Below, in pieces: positions 1-11,640 of a stretch of 64,000 nt of DNA. Where the stretch lies: NCBI RefSeq assembly GCF_041296265.1, contig NC_091695.1, positions 35,793,001-35,857,000 on the forward strand, given 5' to 3'. The notes under the pieces are model-generated. The model had not been told where the DNA came from, did not search any database, and saw nothing but the letters and a program-made list of their open reading frames with translations. This DNA is from Equus caballus (lineage: Eukaryota; Chordata; Mammalia; Perissodactyla; Equidae). Both the position numbers and the translations under genes were made by a program. Within the stretch, counting starts at the first letter, position 1; each line of letters opens with the position of its first letter.

Positions 1-492
1 ACTATTTTAATTGTTCCCTCTTTGTGGGGAGTTGTGCTCTGAAGACCTTTCTTATTTATGAGAGAAGGCTCATAAGCTTTTAAGCTCCTCTTCTCCCACA
101 GCTGGATCATTTTTAAGGAAGGCTGAGTGAGCCCAACATTACTAACAAAAGACCATGAGTTCGTCTCAGAGCACTGATGGAGTGGGATAATCTCAAAATC
201 TGGAAGTTGAAATATTTGTTGGCTGTTGCTGAATACCTGGGTACACCACGAAGAAAAAAGAGTTGGAACACAGGAGACTAAAGCTTTATACAACACTTGG
301 GTGAGTCATTAGGAGCTCTGCTCTAGGGAATGTGAAGGCCTAAGACCCAGGAAGAATTTCAAAGATTTATAGATAGCTCAATATCATTGTACTTGAAGTC
401 TAAGTTATAAGGGTCCTTATCCATGGCAGCTGATGTATCCTGAAAAGCAAATCTATGGAAGGATCAGCTAAATATATAGGCTGTGTCAATAT
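1..492. other. Single-copy intergenic sequence left of duplicated block
   Basis: No coding potential, RNA gene or repeat family was recognised here. The sequence is AT-rich and has no counterpart elsewhere in the window. The long match to the second block only starts at about 493 (paired with 36225), so this stretch lies outside the visible duplication. Confidence 0.5.
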
Positions 493-900
493 ACTTTGGC
501 ATAAAATGAGGAGCTGGAAAACCTCTGAGACCTTTGATTAGTGTTTAAAAGCAGAAAACACAGACCCAGAGGAAAAATTGTGGGTAATTTTTGAGGGGCT
601 TATACTACCTGATTTGTCCCATTTAAAAAGTCAAATTTGACCAGTCTACAGAAGACTCCCAAATTGAGTGTATCCAAAGCATCTTTGATGAACATGTTGG
701 GTCTTGAGGAGGTGAAAACATAAAAGTAATACTTGGTCTTCTGAGAATAATCCTGTCCACACTGTTCCTGATAAACAAAGCTCTTCAGATTTTGTTTCCT
801 ACCTTTCAAATATGTTGAATTTATCCAATGGCAAGTAAATAATTATTAGGAATGATGATTGATGAAATATCTTAAAGAAGAGAGGTTTGTCAAGGGGCAC

Positions 901-1083
901 TTTTTTGGTGTGTTTGTGAGGAAGATTGGCCCTGAGCTAACATCTGTGCCAATATTCCTCTACTTTGTATATGGGACACTGCCAAAGCATGACCTGATGA
1001 GTGGTGTGTAGGTCCATGCTGATGATTGGAACCTGTGAACCTGCCAAACTGGAGCATGCATACTTAACCACTACCCCAGCACC
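901..1083 (-). mobile_element. ERE SINE, degraded
   Basis: This is a reverse-strand ERE. Its left part reads GAGGAAGATTGGCCCTGAGC, followed by the CTAACATCTGTGCC and CTTAACCACTACCCCAGCAC tracts of the family. It interrupts block P; the second copy at about 36640 is uninterrupted. The flanks AAGGGGCAC and AAAGGGGCAAC look like a target-site duplication. It is more diverged than the other EREs here. Confidence 0.8.
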
Positions 1084-2049
1084 CAAAGGGGCAACTTTTT
1101 CATGTTCTCTTTCATTTTTCTTCTTTTTTCCATTTGCTAAGCAGGGTCAAATGGAGGTTAGCAGGGGCTAGGGAAATATCTGATGCCAAGAATAATGCGA
1201 AAAAATACTGAAGGAAGAGAGCCAAGATAAACTTTATCCCAAGATAAACTTTATACAAAACAAGAGAAGAAAGCTTAGGAGTCCTTGATACAGAAGAGAC
1301 AACTGAAAATAAGATTGATTAGAAATGATAGGATCTGGGGTGCTTGAGGGAAACAATGTGGCAATTAAAAGGTGCTCTGGGACTAAGAACAGCATCACAA
1401 ATTTAACAAAGTCTCTGTGTACAGTAGAGTTTGCTGTGGTAATTTTGTCTCTCAGGCAACTGTGGGCAAAAGCTTTGCAGCGGTCACCATCTAAAGGCTG
1501 CGATTTCCCTTTCCCTCAGTTACATCAGCATGTATTGCAAAACATCTTCATTTCTCCTTATTTCTTCCTCTTGAAAGAAGATAAATTCTCCTCCTGTTTG
1601 TCTCACTTATTTGGCAAGCAGTCAGCATTACAGCCTTTCTGTTCATTTCCTGAAAGAGAATCTATGTGGAAAGATGTGGTGATCATGTTATCGACAGCAT
1701 CTTCAATTACATTGTCATTACTATGTCCACCTGTACAATAATGTGTCTTAAGTGGTCTCTGCCATTCTAGAGATCTTTTGTGAGAACTTCTTGCAAAGCA
1801 TATTAAGGGGCCTTCCCCACTCTGAAACTTCTTGCCGACATCCAGCTGGTGATCACCCACAAGAATTTATCTCTGTCTTTCTCACGCCATACATCATATC
1901 TTGTTTTGTATTATGTCTCTATGGGCTTTCTCACCTCTCTTTCTGGTCATAGGCTCCTTATTGGGTCATTTACATCATCCAAACACCAACTATATTGCTC
2001 TGTACTCTATAGCTATTTAGAAATAAGATTAATGTAACAATTAACACAT

Positions 2050-2310
2050 TTTAGTGAGCAGTTCAGTGGAGATATTTAAGATGTGGCTCTGGAGCTATAC
2101 TGCCTGAATTTGAATCCCAGTTCTGCCCGTCATGGGTTGTGTGACCTTGAGCTATTTAATGCTCTGACCCAGGGTGTCCTCAACTGTAAAATTGGAATAA
2201 TAAATGTCTTATAAATTTGTTGAAAATTAAAATAAGGTTAAACCTAAAAGTATATTCAGAATAGCACCTGGAACACAGAACACACTCAATAAATATATCA
2301 TGCCTTGATT
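2050..2310 (+). mobile_element. MIR SINE, sense
   Basis: The order of core motifs is diagnostic of MIR: GGCTCTGGAGC, then TGCCTGAATTTGAATCCCAG, TGTGTGACCTTGAGC, CAACTGTAAAATTGGAATAA, and finally CACCTGGAACACAG before CTCAATAAATA. It is an ancient pan-mammalian tRNA-derived SINE. A matching copy lies at 37595-37845, inherited through the block duplication. Confidence 0.85.
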
Positions 2311-2884
2311 TTCAGGAAAATTCAATCATATTAGAAGCAAAGAAAAAATTAATCAAATCTAGTAGTTTTGGGTTTTAGAAAAAAAGTGATAATTTGGATT
2401 AACCAATTCTTTCATAGAAATATTATTTGTAAAGGTGTTTCTGGTAATATGGTGGATGATATGTTCAAGGAAACCAATAATGCGAGATACAATCTAAAAC
2501 ACTTTATTTCATGGCTAAGCCAGTACTTTATCAGTACCTTGATAAAATAAATTTATCAAGGTACAGAAAAGAAAAGAAAAGCACACACCTCACAGGGTGG
2601 TGGGCTGAGACCAGTATTTTCCCAGGAGGGATCTACTAATGGCTGGCATCCCCAGGCCTGAGTTTTAATGAGCAAAGTATGAAGGGTAGGAGAAAAAGAC
2701 AATGTGTGAGAATGGCCCAGAGACCATTCCTCCCCCATAATGCCACTTAAAATAGGGACTCTCAAAGGGTGATATTCTCAAGGGCAAACTAGAAAAAAAC
2801 TACACAAAATGAGAGTGATATGCTCACCTTTCTCAGCTTTAGTTTGAGAGAGAGAGAAAATGTAAAAAAGTCTTCCCTGGTTCT

Positions 2885-3478
2885 TTTTTTTTAAATTTAT
2901 TTTTTGAGATAAAATTGACTTATAACATTGTGAAGGTTTAAATTGTTGAACAGATTGATTTCATACATTTGATATTGCAATATGCTTACCATCCTAGCAT
3001 TAGCTAACACCTCTACCACATTACACAAGTATGTTTCTTCTTTTGAGGTGGGAACAATCAAAGTCTAGCTTATACAGATTTTGAGATGTAATGATGTACA
3101 TTTGAAAATTATATGTTAGAAGCCAATGTTACCTCAATGAATAAAGATGTAGTCTCTTAGGAACTGTGAAGTTTATAACAGAGTATTGTTGTCTATAATC
3201 ACTAGGCCGTGCATTGTATCTCTAGGATGTATTTGGTAGTTACAAGTTTGTACCCTTACAGAATGTATCTCCAATTCCCCCACCCCTAGTATCTGGTAAC
3301 CACCATTCTATTTGCTGTTTTTACAAGTTCAGCTCTTTTAAAATCCGCACATAAGTGATATCATACAGTTTTCTCTTACTCTATCTGACTGATCTCACTT
3401 AGGATAATGCCTTTATGTTCCTTCCATGTTCCTGCAAATGGCAGGGTTGCCTTCTTTCTCATGAATCAGTAATATTAC

Positions 3479-3517
<39 letters not shown>

Positions 3518-5330
3518 CATCTTCTTTATCCATTCATGCATTGACGGACACTTAGGGTGTTTGCATATCTTGGCTTTTCTGAATAATGCTGCAATAAACA
3601 TGAGATATCTGTTGTTTATTTCATTTATATATACCCAGCAGTGCAATTGCTGGATTATAAGGTAGTTCTATTGCTATTTCTTTGAGGAAACTCCATATTT
3701 TATTCCACAGTGGCTGAACCAGTTTACATTCCCACAACAATGTGTGATGGTTCCCTTATCTCCACATCCTTGCCTACACTTGTTCTCTCTTGTCTTCTTG
3801 ATGATAGCCATTCTAACAGGTGTGAGTTGATATATCATCATGGTTTGGATTTGTATTTCCATGATGATTAATGATATTGAGCATCTTTATATGTTCCTTT
3901 TGGCTATTGAACGTCTTCTTTAGAAAAGATGTCAATTTAGTTCCACTGCTTATTTTTTAATCAGGTTGCTTGATATTTGTTACTGAGTTGAAAAAGTTCT
4001 CTAAATGTATTAAATAATAACCTCATATCTGATATATGGATTGCAACTGTTTTCTCTCATTCTGTAGGTTGCCTTTCAGTTTTTCGGTTGTTTCTTTTGC
4101 TTTGTAGAAACTTTTTACTTTGATGTAGTCCCACTTGGTGATTTTTGCTTGTGTTGCTTGTCCTTTTGGTGTCAAATCCAAAAAATCATTGCAAGATAGA
4201 TGTCAAGGAGCTTTTCCTATATTTCTTCTTCTAAGTGTTTTATGGTTTTAGGTCTGATGTTTAAATCTTTAATTCATTTCAAGTTAAGTTTTCTGAGTAG
4301 TGTAAGTAAGGGGTCTCCAGTCTTCTCTGCCTTTGTATGGGGTCATCTGCTCCACTCTTCTTCCTCCCTCTTGTGGCCAAATTCTTAAGATACTGTGTTT
4401 TTAGTTGTTACCATTTACCAGGTGGTACTGGAAACTTTTTTTTTGTTTTCCAGAAGGTGGCACTCCGGCTCATGTTTGTGGTTTCTCCCTTGTCCACAAA
4501 ACAGATCTGTTTTTTTTGAGATGACTCAATTTACCAGATTTGCTCTCACAGGAATATGCACAAAGAGCTAGTTGCAGAGTGTAGGGGGATATGGGTTTAA
4601 CACTGGGTGGTTGGGGGTTCCAGTGGATCTGGAGGGGAGATCCTTTGCTGAGGTACCCCTTGAGGCTCATGGGTAGACTTCCTGCTGAAATTCTGAGCCC
4701 CTGTGCCCCTCTAATTCCCTTTGATATTAGTATCTTCCTCTTACCTGATGTCAGTTCTCCCTCCACTCGTGATCTATCCACCACTGTAGTCGACATACCT
4801 CTAGAGAGAACCGGGTTCTCCAGCTGTGTCCAGCCCTGCTGGAGTAGCCTGGGCACTAACTCACTGCTGTTTTTCTCTGGCAGGACAGTTTGCCACTGCT
4901 GAGTAGTTCATCTTCTGCAGTGTTGCCTTGAAGCTGGTGGTGCCAGGAAATCTCCTTTGCCTATCTTTACTGTGACCAAACTCACACGTTTTTTCTGCTC
5001 CAGTAATGTGCTGGAATCACATCTCCAGAAGACTTGCCTTACACAAATTCTCTCTCATTCACACTTGTCTGCCCAAGTGTGCACTCTCCAGGCTTACCTG
5101 ACCACGGCCAAGATGGTTTGGGGCAGGTTTGTGGGCTCCTGCTGGCTCTCTAGCCCATACCAAAGTCTGTCTGTTTATTACTGGATGCACAGGTGGGTGA
5201 GATTCCTCCTGGATCCCTTTGCATTTGGTGCTGGTTACTACAACTTCCACACAGGCTCTTTTGTTCATGGTTGGACGTCCAATTCTTTATTACTAAAGCA
5301 GGACAATAATGGGAGACGTCTTTAGTCACT
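2885..5330 (-). mobile_element. Antisense L1 upstream of OR copy 1, internally deleted
   Basis: The left end (from about 2885) is an antisense L1 3' UTR with a T-rich start. It is followed by the antisense 3' end of ORF2, seen as ATCCATTCATGCATTGACGG and AATAATGCTGCAATAAACAT. Near 4300 the sequence jumps straight into a segment (about 4320-5330) that in the other units lies beyond ORF1, so it is best read as the L1 5' UTR. Most of ORF2 and all of ORF1 are therefore missing. The same jump occurs in the unit 3 copy near 40080, so the deletion predates or was spread by duplication. A (TG)17 microsatellite sits at 3481-3515. No open L1 frame remains. Confidence 0.8.
3481..3515. repeat. (TG)17 microsatellite
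   Basis: A perfect TG dinucleotide run within the antisense L1 3' end. The duplicate at 39242-39261 has only about nine to ten units. The small cysteine/valine and histidine/threonine frames crossing it are repeat artefacts. Confidence 0.95.
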
Positions 5331-5441
5331 GTAATGCTGCTATCAGCCCTTGTCTTTATAATTTTTACTCTCATCCATCTAATTATGTAGATTGCAGCCT
5401 AAATATTATCACTATTGTGTTGTCAAAAAAACACCAAGTCA

Positions 5442-5669
5442 GGGGCTGGCCCTGTGGCCGAGCGGTTAAGTTCGCGCGCTCCGCTGCAGGCGGCCCAGTG
5501 TTTCATTGGTTCGAATCCTGGGCGCAGACACGGCACTGCTCATCAAACCACGCTGAGGTGGTATCCCACATGCCACGGCTGGAAGGACCCACAACTAAGA
5601 ATATACAACTATGTACTGGGGGGCTTTGGGGAGAAAAAAGGAAAAAAAAAATCTTTCAAAAAAAAAAAC
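5442..5669 (+). mobile_element. ERE1-type SINE, full length
   Basis: The head is GGGGCTGGCCCTGTGGCCGA, with the tRNA-like GGTTCGAATCCTGGGCGC box B region. It then runs through CCACGCTGAGG to the ACTATGTACTGGGGGG tail and an A-rich end. It is flanked by a perfect 12-bp target-site duplication, AACACCAAGTCA, at 5430-5441 and 5670-5681. The site is empty in unit 2 (about 17155), unit 3 (about 41210) and unit 4 (about 52760). It is well preserved and so relatively young. Confidence 0.97.
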
Positions 5670-5681
5670 AACACCAAGTCA

Positions 5682-7712
5682 AAATTTTTGTTTCAAGGGA
5701 TTCTGGATTGATATTTTACCCCTGGAATCTGACAGAAGTGATATAAACCATTTCTGAAGAAACAAATTTTAAACACAAGCATCAATGATTCCTACAGATA
5801 AATTTTAAAGAAATATGAACTTAAGATAAAAAATTCACTAAGCCTACTAATAAACAGGGCGCCTTTGGTAAGAGTCAGAAATATCCTTAAACCATGGAAT
5901 CAGATTTGCAAATATATGTATTTAAATTATTAGATAATAACTTCAATAAGTATGTTGAATACATTTAAATAAAGGATGCTATGGAAAGTATGAAGAAACA
6001 ACAAGAGACTATCAAAACTGACCATTTGGGAAGAACAAAATGGAAAATCTCAAGAGAAAAAAAATGCGATTGAAATTTGAAATTAATGAGTGAGTTAAAT
6101 AGCCAATCAGCACAACTTATGATAGAATGAATTTATTGGAAGAAAGATTTGTAAAAATCAAACAGCACAGAGTAGAGCAATACAAATAATGAATGTTTCA
6201 GTGATGTAGCGGGTAGAGCAAGTAGATCCAATGGTGTACATCTAATTGGGGTTCCAGAGACATATAATAGAAATGTAGAGGCAATTTTCAGAGGAGTATC
6301 TGTGTTTAGTAGACAGCATATGAGGGTTATGGTTACCATGTTGAACGAATGGACATTAGAGGAAGCTGTGAATACATCTGTGAGTAGAAAGAGAAGAACA
6401 GTACATGCTGTAGCTGCTCAATAAATCATTTTGTTGTCATGATTATTGGTTAGGTTGATGACGAAGAATGCAATTTTCTGCTCTGTTCTCACAAAATTCT
6501 CCTTCCATTCAGTTTCCATGTGGACAGAATCACACCTAAGTCTGAGATGGTAAATGCATAGTTTGTCTGCTACCATTTCTCCTTCTGTACTGATGGCAGA
6601 CATCTTGACTTTCTTTTCTAATTAATGCCTTCATTCCTTCAGATTTCTTCTCGAAACAGTGCCCCCAGAAGCAATGATTGATCTGATTTTGGGAAATGAA
6701 CACTTTTACATTGTTTCTCAGGCTATACCTCATGCTTCCATGGTGATTTTCTCTTTCCATTCACTTTTGCAACTAGGAGGCTGGTAAATGGCTGGGAGGG
6801 AGGAAGACATTCTGGACGGCTAATGCTATATTTATTTGTAGTTCATACACATAGCTTATTCCATTAATATCATAGCCTTTCTCCAGGGAAGTCTCCAAGA
6901 CTTCTACTTTTACCCGTATATGGAAAATCCGGGCTACATTTAACATCTATTTTCTACCTTTCATGGCCCCCATGATTTTATTTCTAGTGTAGTTCATCTG
7001 AATAAAAAATGTGTTTGCATTGGGACATGTCCTAACGACCATCTAGAGAGAAGACAGCTGTTTCATCTTGAAGAGGGCATACAGAGCCTAGTGCAAAAAT
7101 ATTGTTTTGCTTATTTACCATTTGGCCTGGAGACTTAGTTCTTGCCTTCCTTGAACTGGCTCCAAAGAGAAAAAGAGAAAGAACTTCCAGAAATCCTGCC
7201 TCTGTTTCCTAGTCCCCATGCCCATTGCCTAAGCGTTCTAACCCTTACATGAGTTCAAGTTACTCTACTTCATAGGAGAAGACTCGAACCTAGGAATCAA
7301 TAATAAAATCCAGGATGATTGAGAATCCAACAAAACCATATGCAAGGTGTTAAGTGGTTGTAATTTGCTGTGTAAAGGTTCCAGAGTTTCCAACAGATTT
7401 TTAAAGTATCACTGACTCAAAGATGATCCAGAATCATTGCTCTAGACAGTTTAACTCATAAGTATCTCTGATTTGAGGTAATAAAAATCTGCACCGGCAA
7501 GGATGGGCATATAATGACCAGGCTTTTACAACCTGGTCTTGTCTAACTTCTCAGGAGACTTCATAGAGCCATTAAGTTTAAGTCACATCGAGCTCCAAGC
7601 TATTTCTTGGTGCATGACTCTTCCTACCATCCCATTGCATTATTCTTATTTCTCTCCAGGCTCTATGAAACCAGAAATGCAGTTATAGAATTGTCTACCC
7701 TCTCTGACTGCA
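5682..7712. repeat. Shared upstream flank of OR copy 1
   Basis: About 2 kb of non-coding DNA is collinear with 17160-19250, 41220-42800 and 52780-55080. A recurring landmark is the TACTGATGGCAGACATCTTG type sequence near 6590. The unit 3 version lacks roughly 460 bp equivalent to about 6105-6565. I see no protein gene. The short 5' untranslated exon that OR genes normally carry could lie here, but it cannot be placed from sequence alone. Confidence 0.7.
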
Positions 7713-7742
7713 GATTAATTGAATATTAGTTCCCAAAGGGAT
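7713..7742 (+). promoter_or_regulatory. Candidate OR promoter: homeodomain plus O/E-like pair
   Basis: The sequence GATTAATTGAATATTAG is followed directly by TTCCCAAAGGGAT. TTAATTGA is a homeodomain-type core (Lhx2/Emx2 class). TCCC-(2-3)-GGGA is the inverted repeat bound by Olf/EBF factors. It lies about 500 bp before the ATG. The equivalent pair is kept in all four units at the same distance once an ERE is discounted. Function is inferred. Confidence 0.45.
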
Positions 7743-8193
7743 TTTAAAGAGTATCTATTTTACTATCCTCAATTGACCATGAGGTCCAGCATGATTCAGG
7801 GGTTTTTTCAAGCACTGAATTAATTTCACAGGCGTGGCTGATCAGAATCATTCTGTTTTACCATATAGAGGGAGGACAGTATTTTCCTAATTTAATCTAT
7901 TTCCACTTCTCATATATTTGTAAAACCTGAAATGGTAAAACATGAAATTAAGACATTTTAGGAGATAATGTACCAATGATGTTCATTACTGTCTTTTGCC
8001 CCAAAGAGAATGACTGTACTTATGAAAGAAAATTTTTCAGTTAAGTTTGGTGATTATACATGGAACAAAAAGATTAACCCAACATTGATGATTTAAGATG
8101 TATATCTAGTCAGCTGCATGACTGGAAAGAAATGAAGAGTATTTCTTTGTGTTTTTTGAGAATAAAACCATTTCCTTCTCTCATCGTTTTCTC

Positions 8194-8198
8194 AGCAG
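8194..8198 (+). promoter_or_regulatory. Splice acceptor of OR copy 1 coding exon
   Basis: A pyrimidine-rich run (TTTCCTTCTCTCATCGTTTT) leads into CTCAGCAG, about 20 bp before the start codon. This fits the usual OR structure, in which an upstream non-coding exon is spliced to an uninterrupted coding exon. The CAGCAG pair leaves two possible AG choices. The element is shared by all four paralogs. Confidence 0.65.
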
Positions 8199-8216
8199 CT
8201 GTCACCAAGCAGGTCC

Positions 8217-9161
8217 ATGGAAGGGGATAGAAATCGTACCTCTGTGGACATGTTTGCTCTCCTGGGACTCTCAGATGAAAAAGGTGTGCAGCCTATCCTC
8301 TTTCCAATCTTCCTAGGGATCTACCTTGTGACTCTCATCTGGAACATGGGTCTTATCATCCTAATCAGGATGGACTCCCACCTGCGCACACCTATGTACT
8401 TTTTTCTCAGTTTCCTGTCATTTATAGACATCTGCTATTCTTCTTCCACCAGCCCAAGGATGCTTTCAGACTTCTTAAAAGAAGAAAAAACGATTTCATT
8501 CATTGCTTGTGCCACCCAGTATTTTGTTGGGTGCTGGATGTGTCTGATGGAGTGCTGTCTCTTGGCTGCCATGGCCTATGACAGATATGTTGCTATTGGT
8601 AGGCCTCTGCAGTACTCAGCGGTCATGGCTCCTGGCCTCTGTCAGAAGATGATTGCTGGGGCCTATGGGAGTGGTTTCCTTAGTAGCTTAGCTGAAATAA
8701 TCCCTTGCTTTCATCTCTACTACTGTGGGCCCAATATCATTCCAAATTTCTTCTGTGACATAACCCACATCATATCCTTGTCTTGTTCCAATCCCTTCAT
8801 CAGTCAAATGATTCTTTTTCTCATAACTTTTTTTGTTGGATTTGGTTCTTTCCTTGTTATACTCTTATCCTATGGCTTCATTGCAGCTTCCATCCTGAAA
8901 ATATCCTCTATCAAAGGTAGTGCCAAGGCCTTCAATACCTGTGCCTCTCACCTGTTAGTAGTAACAATCTTCTATGGCACAGGCCTCTCGGTGTACATGC
9001 ATCCTAGTTCTACTCACTCCAAGAAGCAGAACAAGGTGCTGTCAGTGTTCTATGTTATCTTTATCCCCATGTTAAACCCTCTTATCTATAGTCTGAGGAA
9101 CAAGGAGATCAAAGAGGCCTTCCAGAGGGTGATAAAGAGGACCACACATTTACTTCAGTAA
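8217..9161 (+). CDS. Olfactory receptor, class II, intact (copy 1)
   Basis: This is a complete 314-codon rhodopsin-like odorant receptor in one exon. It would act in cilia of olfactory neurons through Golf. An N-glycosylation site, NRT, is at residues 6-8. Seven hydrophobic segments lie at about 26-50, 58-80, 97-120, 141-160, 196-221, 238-260 and 273-291. OR signatures are PMYFFLSFLSF after TM1, MAYDRYVAI at 119-127, the TM3-ECL2 cysteines C98 and C180, SY at 218-219, KAFNTCASH at 237-245 and [13 protein letters not shown] at 284-296. The loop after DRY reads AIGRPLQY, where most ORs have a cysteine after AI. The start is set by the position 20 bp after the splice acceptor and by agreement with the paralogs. 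The closest remembered family is OR5 (OR5A/OR5AN-like), but I do not assign a symbol. Confidence 0.97.
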   Translation: MEGDRNRTSVDMFALLGLSDEKGVQPILFPIFLGIYLVTLIWNMGLIILIRMDSHLRTPMYFFLSFLSFIDICYSSSTSPRMLSDFLKEEKTISFIACATQYFVGCWMCLMECCLLAAMAYDRYVAIGRPLQYSAVMAPGLCQKMIAGAYGSGFLSSLAEIIPCFHLYYCGPNIIPNFFCDITHIISLSCSNPFISQMILFLITFFVGFGSFLVILLSYGFIAASILKISSIKGSAKAFNTCASHLLVVTIFYGTGLSVYMHPSSTHSKKQNKVLSVFYVIFIPMLNPLIYSLRNKEIKEAFQRVIKRTTHLLQ

Positions 9162-9550
9162 GAACAATATTTGTGCAGGTGTTATTTTCCCTATAAGGAA
9201 AAGAGGGATAAGAATATGTAAATAACATTTTGTATGTCGCAAGAATAGCTAAGTAGAGAGAAGATGTGACAACCTGGCTTCTGGGTTCCTGGTGCCATTA
9301 TGTTTAGCTGCCACCACCAAGTGATCTGTCTGAGGCAGTGTCATCAGCATTGAACTGCATTTAAAAGGCTTGTTTACATAACTAGGCTCAGGTAGATAAA
9401 ATCTGATGTTTGGACAACAGAGGTTCTGATAGATATTATATGTAGATAAATGACAAGACCTAGGAAGTCATGCATGGTTCTTCCCTCTACAATTTTTAAA
9501 ATGTCCTTTATTTATTTTTGGTTGTTAAGCACTTTTTATATTTAAATAGA

Positions 9551-9556
9551 AATAAA
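9551..9556 (+). terminator. PolyA signal of OR copy 1
   Basis: AATAAA lies about 390 bp after the stop codon. It recurs at the same relative position after copies 2, 3 and 4 (21324, 45517, 56897), which supports it as the shared 3' end signal. Confidence 0.55.
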
Positions 9557-9629
9557 ATTACTTATAAAATCACATATGTATAAGTTAACAATAATTTAAA
9601 AAAGAATACCTTATCATCTGAGTTCCAAA

Positions 9630-9805
9630 CACAGAGCGAGAAAGTCAGTGTGAGAAAGAGGAACACAGAAAGAGATAGGTAGAAAGAGAAATAGAGACAC
9701 AAACACACAGAGGGAAAAGAAAGAGAGAGTGAAAAAGTGAACAGAGAGAAGGGAAGGGGAAGGGAGGAGAGGAGACAAAAGAAGAGGAGAGGGGAAAAGA
9801 TTGAT
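9630..9805 (+). repeat. Polypurine GA-rich tract
   Basis: About 175 bp are almost purely purine on the + strand, made of imperfect GAGA/GAAAGAG units with scattered ACA. Equivalent tracts follow copy 2 (21411-21520) and copy 4 (56975-57150), with different lengths and arrangement. Copy 3 has lost this part of the flank. The serine/phenylalanine/leucine frame on the reverse strand is a composition artefact. Confidence 0.85.
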
Positions 9806-10837
9806 CTGTCTTTATTCCAAAATAACTTTGTTCCCTCCATCTTACTCCTTGAAACTCCTTATGAAGTGAGTTGTGAAAAACAGATGGGAGAAAGGAATAG
9901 TAGAAAGGAGGGGCACTTTTCAGGTTAAGAGTTGGGGAGATTCTCAGAGGCTAGAAAGAAGTCAAAGTCATCAATTTCTGGGCACAGGTGGCCTGAAGCA
10001 TGCTCCATGGTAGCTTCCCAGGGACAGCGAAAGACTCAGAAACAAAGGCTGTCATGTTATGTCTAGGGACTCACAGTCTGAGTCCCAGAGATGTGAGCCC
10101 CCTAGGAATTCCAAGTCCTTAAGTATGATCAGCAAGCAGTAGAAACAGTCTGTATGAGGGTACCATGGAGACTCAAAGTCTAACCAAGAGAATTTAAAGA
10201 AAATTTTAAAAAGAGATATTTTTCAGACAAGAGTTTATAGACTAAGCTTCATACATACTACAGTAGTGTATACACAACATACTACACTTCACTAGTTACA
10301 TTGCATAGATGTGATTTTTGTTCTATTATTATGTGCACTTGGCAAGTGGGAAATTATCCCCATTTTACAGATAGAACTTTTGGGTATATTGTGGTCTGCC
10401 TTGTTCTTCCCAGGGTAGCAAGAATCCGTCTTGAAGCTCACTAAGTATCAGATGTGGAACATAAATGGTTTTTACTGATCAGAAACATGTCATTTATTGC
10501 TTTGCCATGGTGCCCAATTTCTATACCTTAGGTGTTATATATTTAAAACTATCTTACGAATCTGTTCATTGAAAATATTCACAACACAGTTTTTATCAGA
10601 GTGAATACATAACTATTAACCAATTGGTAAGAGTTAAATCAAATAATTAACTCATTATCCCATCCATCCCTTTCTCCTTAGAAGTAAGATTAGCTGAAGT
10701 AGATCCAACATGAATGGGGACCTTTCTAAAACATCTCTGTATCCCTAGTAATGGCAGGGTAGATGAGCTCCATTAAAAAACCAAAAACCAAAACACTAAA
10801 ACCAAAAGTTCGCGGGAATGATCTTAAGTAGATATTT

Positions 10838-11081
10838 TTTTCTTTTGTGAGGAAGATTAGCCCTGAGCTAACATCTGCTGCCAATCCTCCTCTTTTTTGC
10901 CAAGGAAGACTGGCCCTGAACTAAATTCATGCCCATCTTCCTCTACTTTATACGTGGGATGCCTGCCACAGCATGGCTTGCCAAGTGGTGCATATGTCCA
11001 CACCCGGGATCTGAACTGGCGAACCCCAGGCTGCCGAAGTGGAATGTGCGAACTTAACCGCTGCAAAACAGGGCCAGCCCC
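10838..11081 (-). mobile_element. ERE SINE
   Basis: A reverse-strand ERE with a T-rich start, the family tracts CCCTGAGCTAACATCTGCTG and CGAACTTAACCGCTGC, and GGGCCAGCCCC at its 5' end. It is flanked by AGTAGATATTTTT on both sides (10828-10840 and 11082-11094). The site is empty in unit 2 near 22530. Confidence 0.96.
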
Positions 11082-11165
11082 AGTAGATATTTTTAATGAA
11101 GAATTAGTAATGCAGCATAATATATTGGAAAGAACTCCAATTCAGAACACATAAATTTCACCTAC

Positions 11166-11412
11166 TTTTTTTTTTTTGGTGAAGATTAGCCCTGAGCTAA
11201 CATCCTCCTCTAATCTTCCTCTTTTTCCCTGAGGAGGATTGGCCCTGAGCTAACATCTGTGTCCATCTTCCTCTATTTTATATGTGGGATGCCTGCCACA
11301 GCATGGCTTGATAAACTGTGTGTGTGTCTGCACCCAGGTTCTGGGTCTGCAAACCCCAGGCTGCCAAAGAGGAGCACATGAACTTAACCACTGCAGCACC
11401 ATGCCAGCCCCT
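11166..11412 (-). mobile_element. ERE SINE
   Basis: A second reverse-strand ERE only about 85 bp beyond the previous one. It starts with a run of T, carries CCCTGAGCTAACATCC, and ends in GCCAGCCCC. Flanks AAATTTCACCTACT and AAATTGCACCTACT form a 14-bp target-site duplication with one mismatch. It is absent from units 2 and 4. Confidence 0.96.
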
Positions 11413-11424
11413 AAATTGCACCTA

Positions 11425-11640
11425 CTTAAAGGGAAGGCATGCTGTTTACTTCACACTCTGATAAGTGCTTCATAAGCATTGTATAATTTGATTTTATGAA
11501 GAGCTGCTCCATCAAGTAGCTCATACTATAAGCCCCATTTTTAAGGTGATAATAGTGAGGTTTGAAGAGGTTAATTTGCTCTGGAACACACAGCAAGGAT
11601 GTGGAAAGCTGGAATTCAACCAATTAGCTGATACCAGTGC
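11425..11640 (-). mobile_element. MIR SINE, antisense
   Basis: The reverse-strand MIR pattern is visible: ATAAGCATTGTATAATTTGA, then CCCCATTTTTAAGGTGATAA, GAAGAGGTTAATTTGCTC and ACACAGCAAGGATGTGG. Counterparts lie at 22600-22800 and 58500-58720. The unit 3 equivalent was deleted. Confidence 0.75.

Larger units (their letters stand above)
493..2884. repeat. Duplicated non-coding block P, copy 1
   Basis: This block is about 2.4 kb of intergenic DNA. It aligns by eye with 36225-38408, beginning at ACTTTGGCATAAAATG in both copies. It contains an ERE SINE (901-1083) found only in this copy, and a MIR SINE (about 2050-2310) found in both. Short open frames such as the one at 1325-1741 are not kept open in the second copy, so I do not call a gene. 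It precedes the L1 upstream of OR copy 1, as its duplicate precedes the L1 upstream of OR copy 3. Identity beyond 'duplicated intergenic sequence' is unknown. Confidence 0.7.
9162..10837. repeat. Shared downstream flank of OR copy 1
   Basis: Non-coding sequence collinear with the flanks after copies 2 and 4. The landmark TTAGCTGCCACCACCAAGTG lies 130-150 bp after the stop in those units, and a one-base variant is kept after copy 3. It includes the polyA signal and the purine-rich tract that follows. No further gene was seen. Confidence 0.7.

Noticed and set aside
1325-1741. 138-codon forward frame in block P
   Set aside because: The duplicate at about 36860-37300 does not keep it open, composition is non-coding, and no family resemblance is seen.
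5442-5520. tRNA-like sequence with GGTTCGAATCC
   Set aside because: It is the tRNA-derived head of an ERE SINE with target-site duplications, not a tRNA gene.
9562-9840. Reverse-strand serine/leucine/phenylalanine-rich frame that looks like a membrane peptide
   Set aside because: Direct translation of the polypurine tract; composition artefact.
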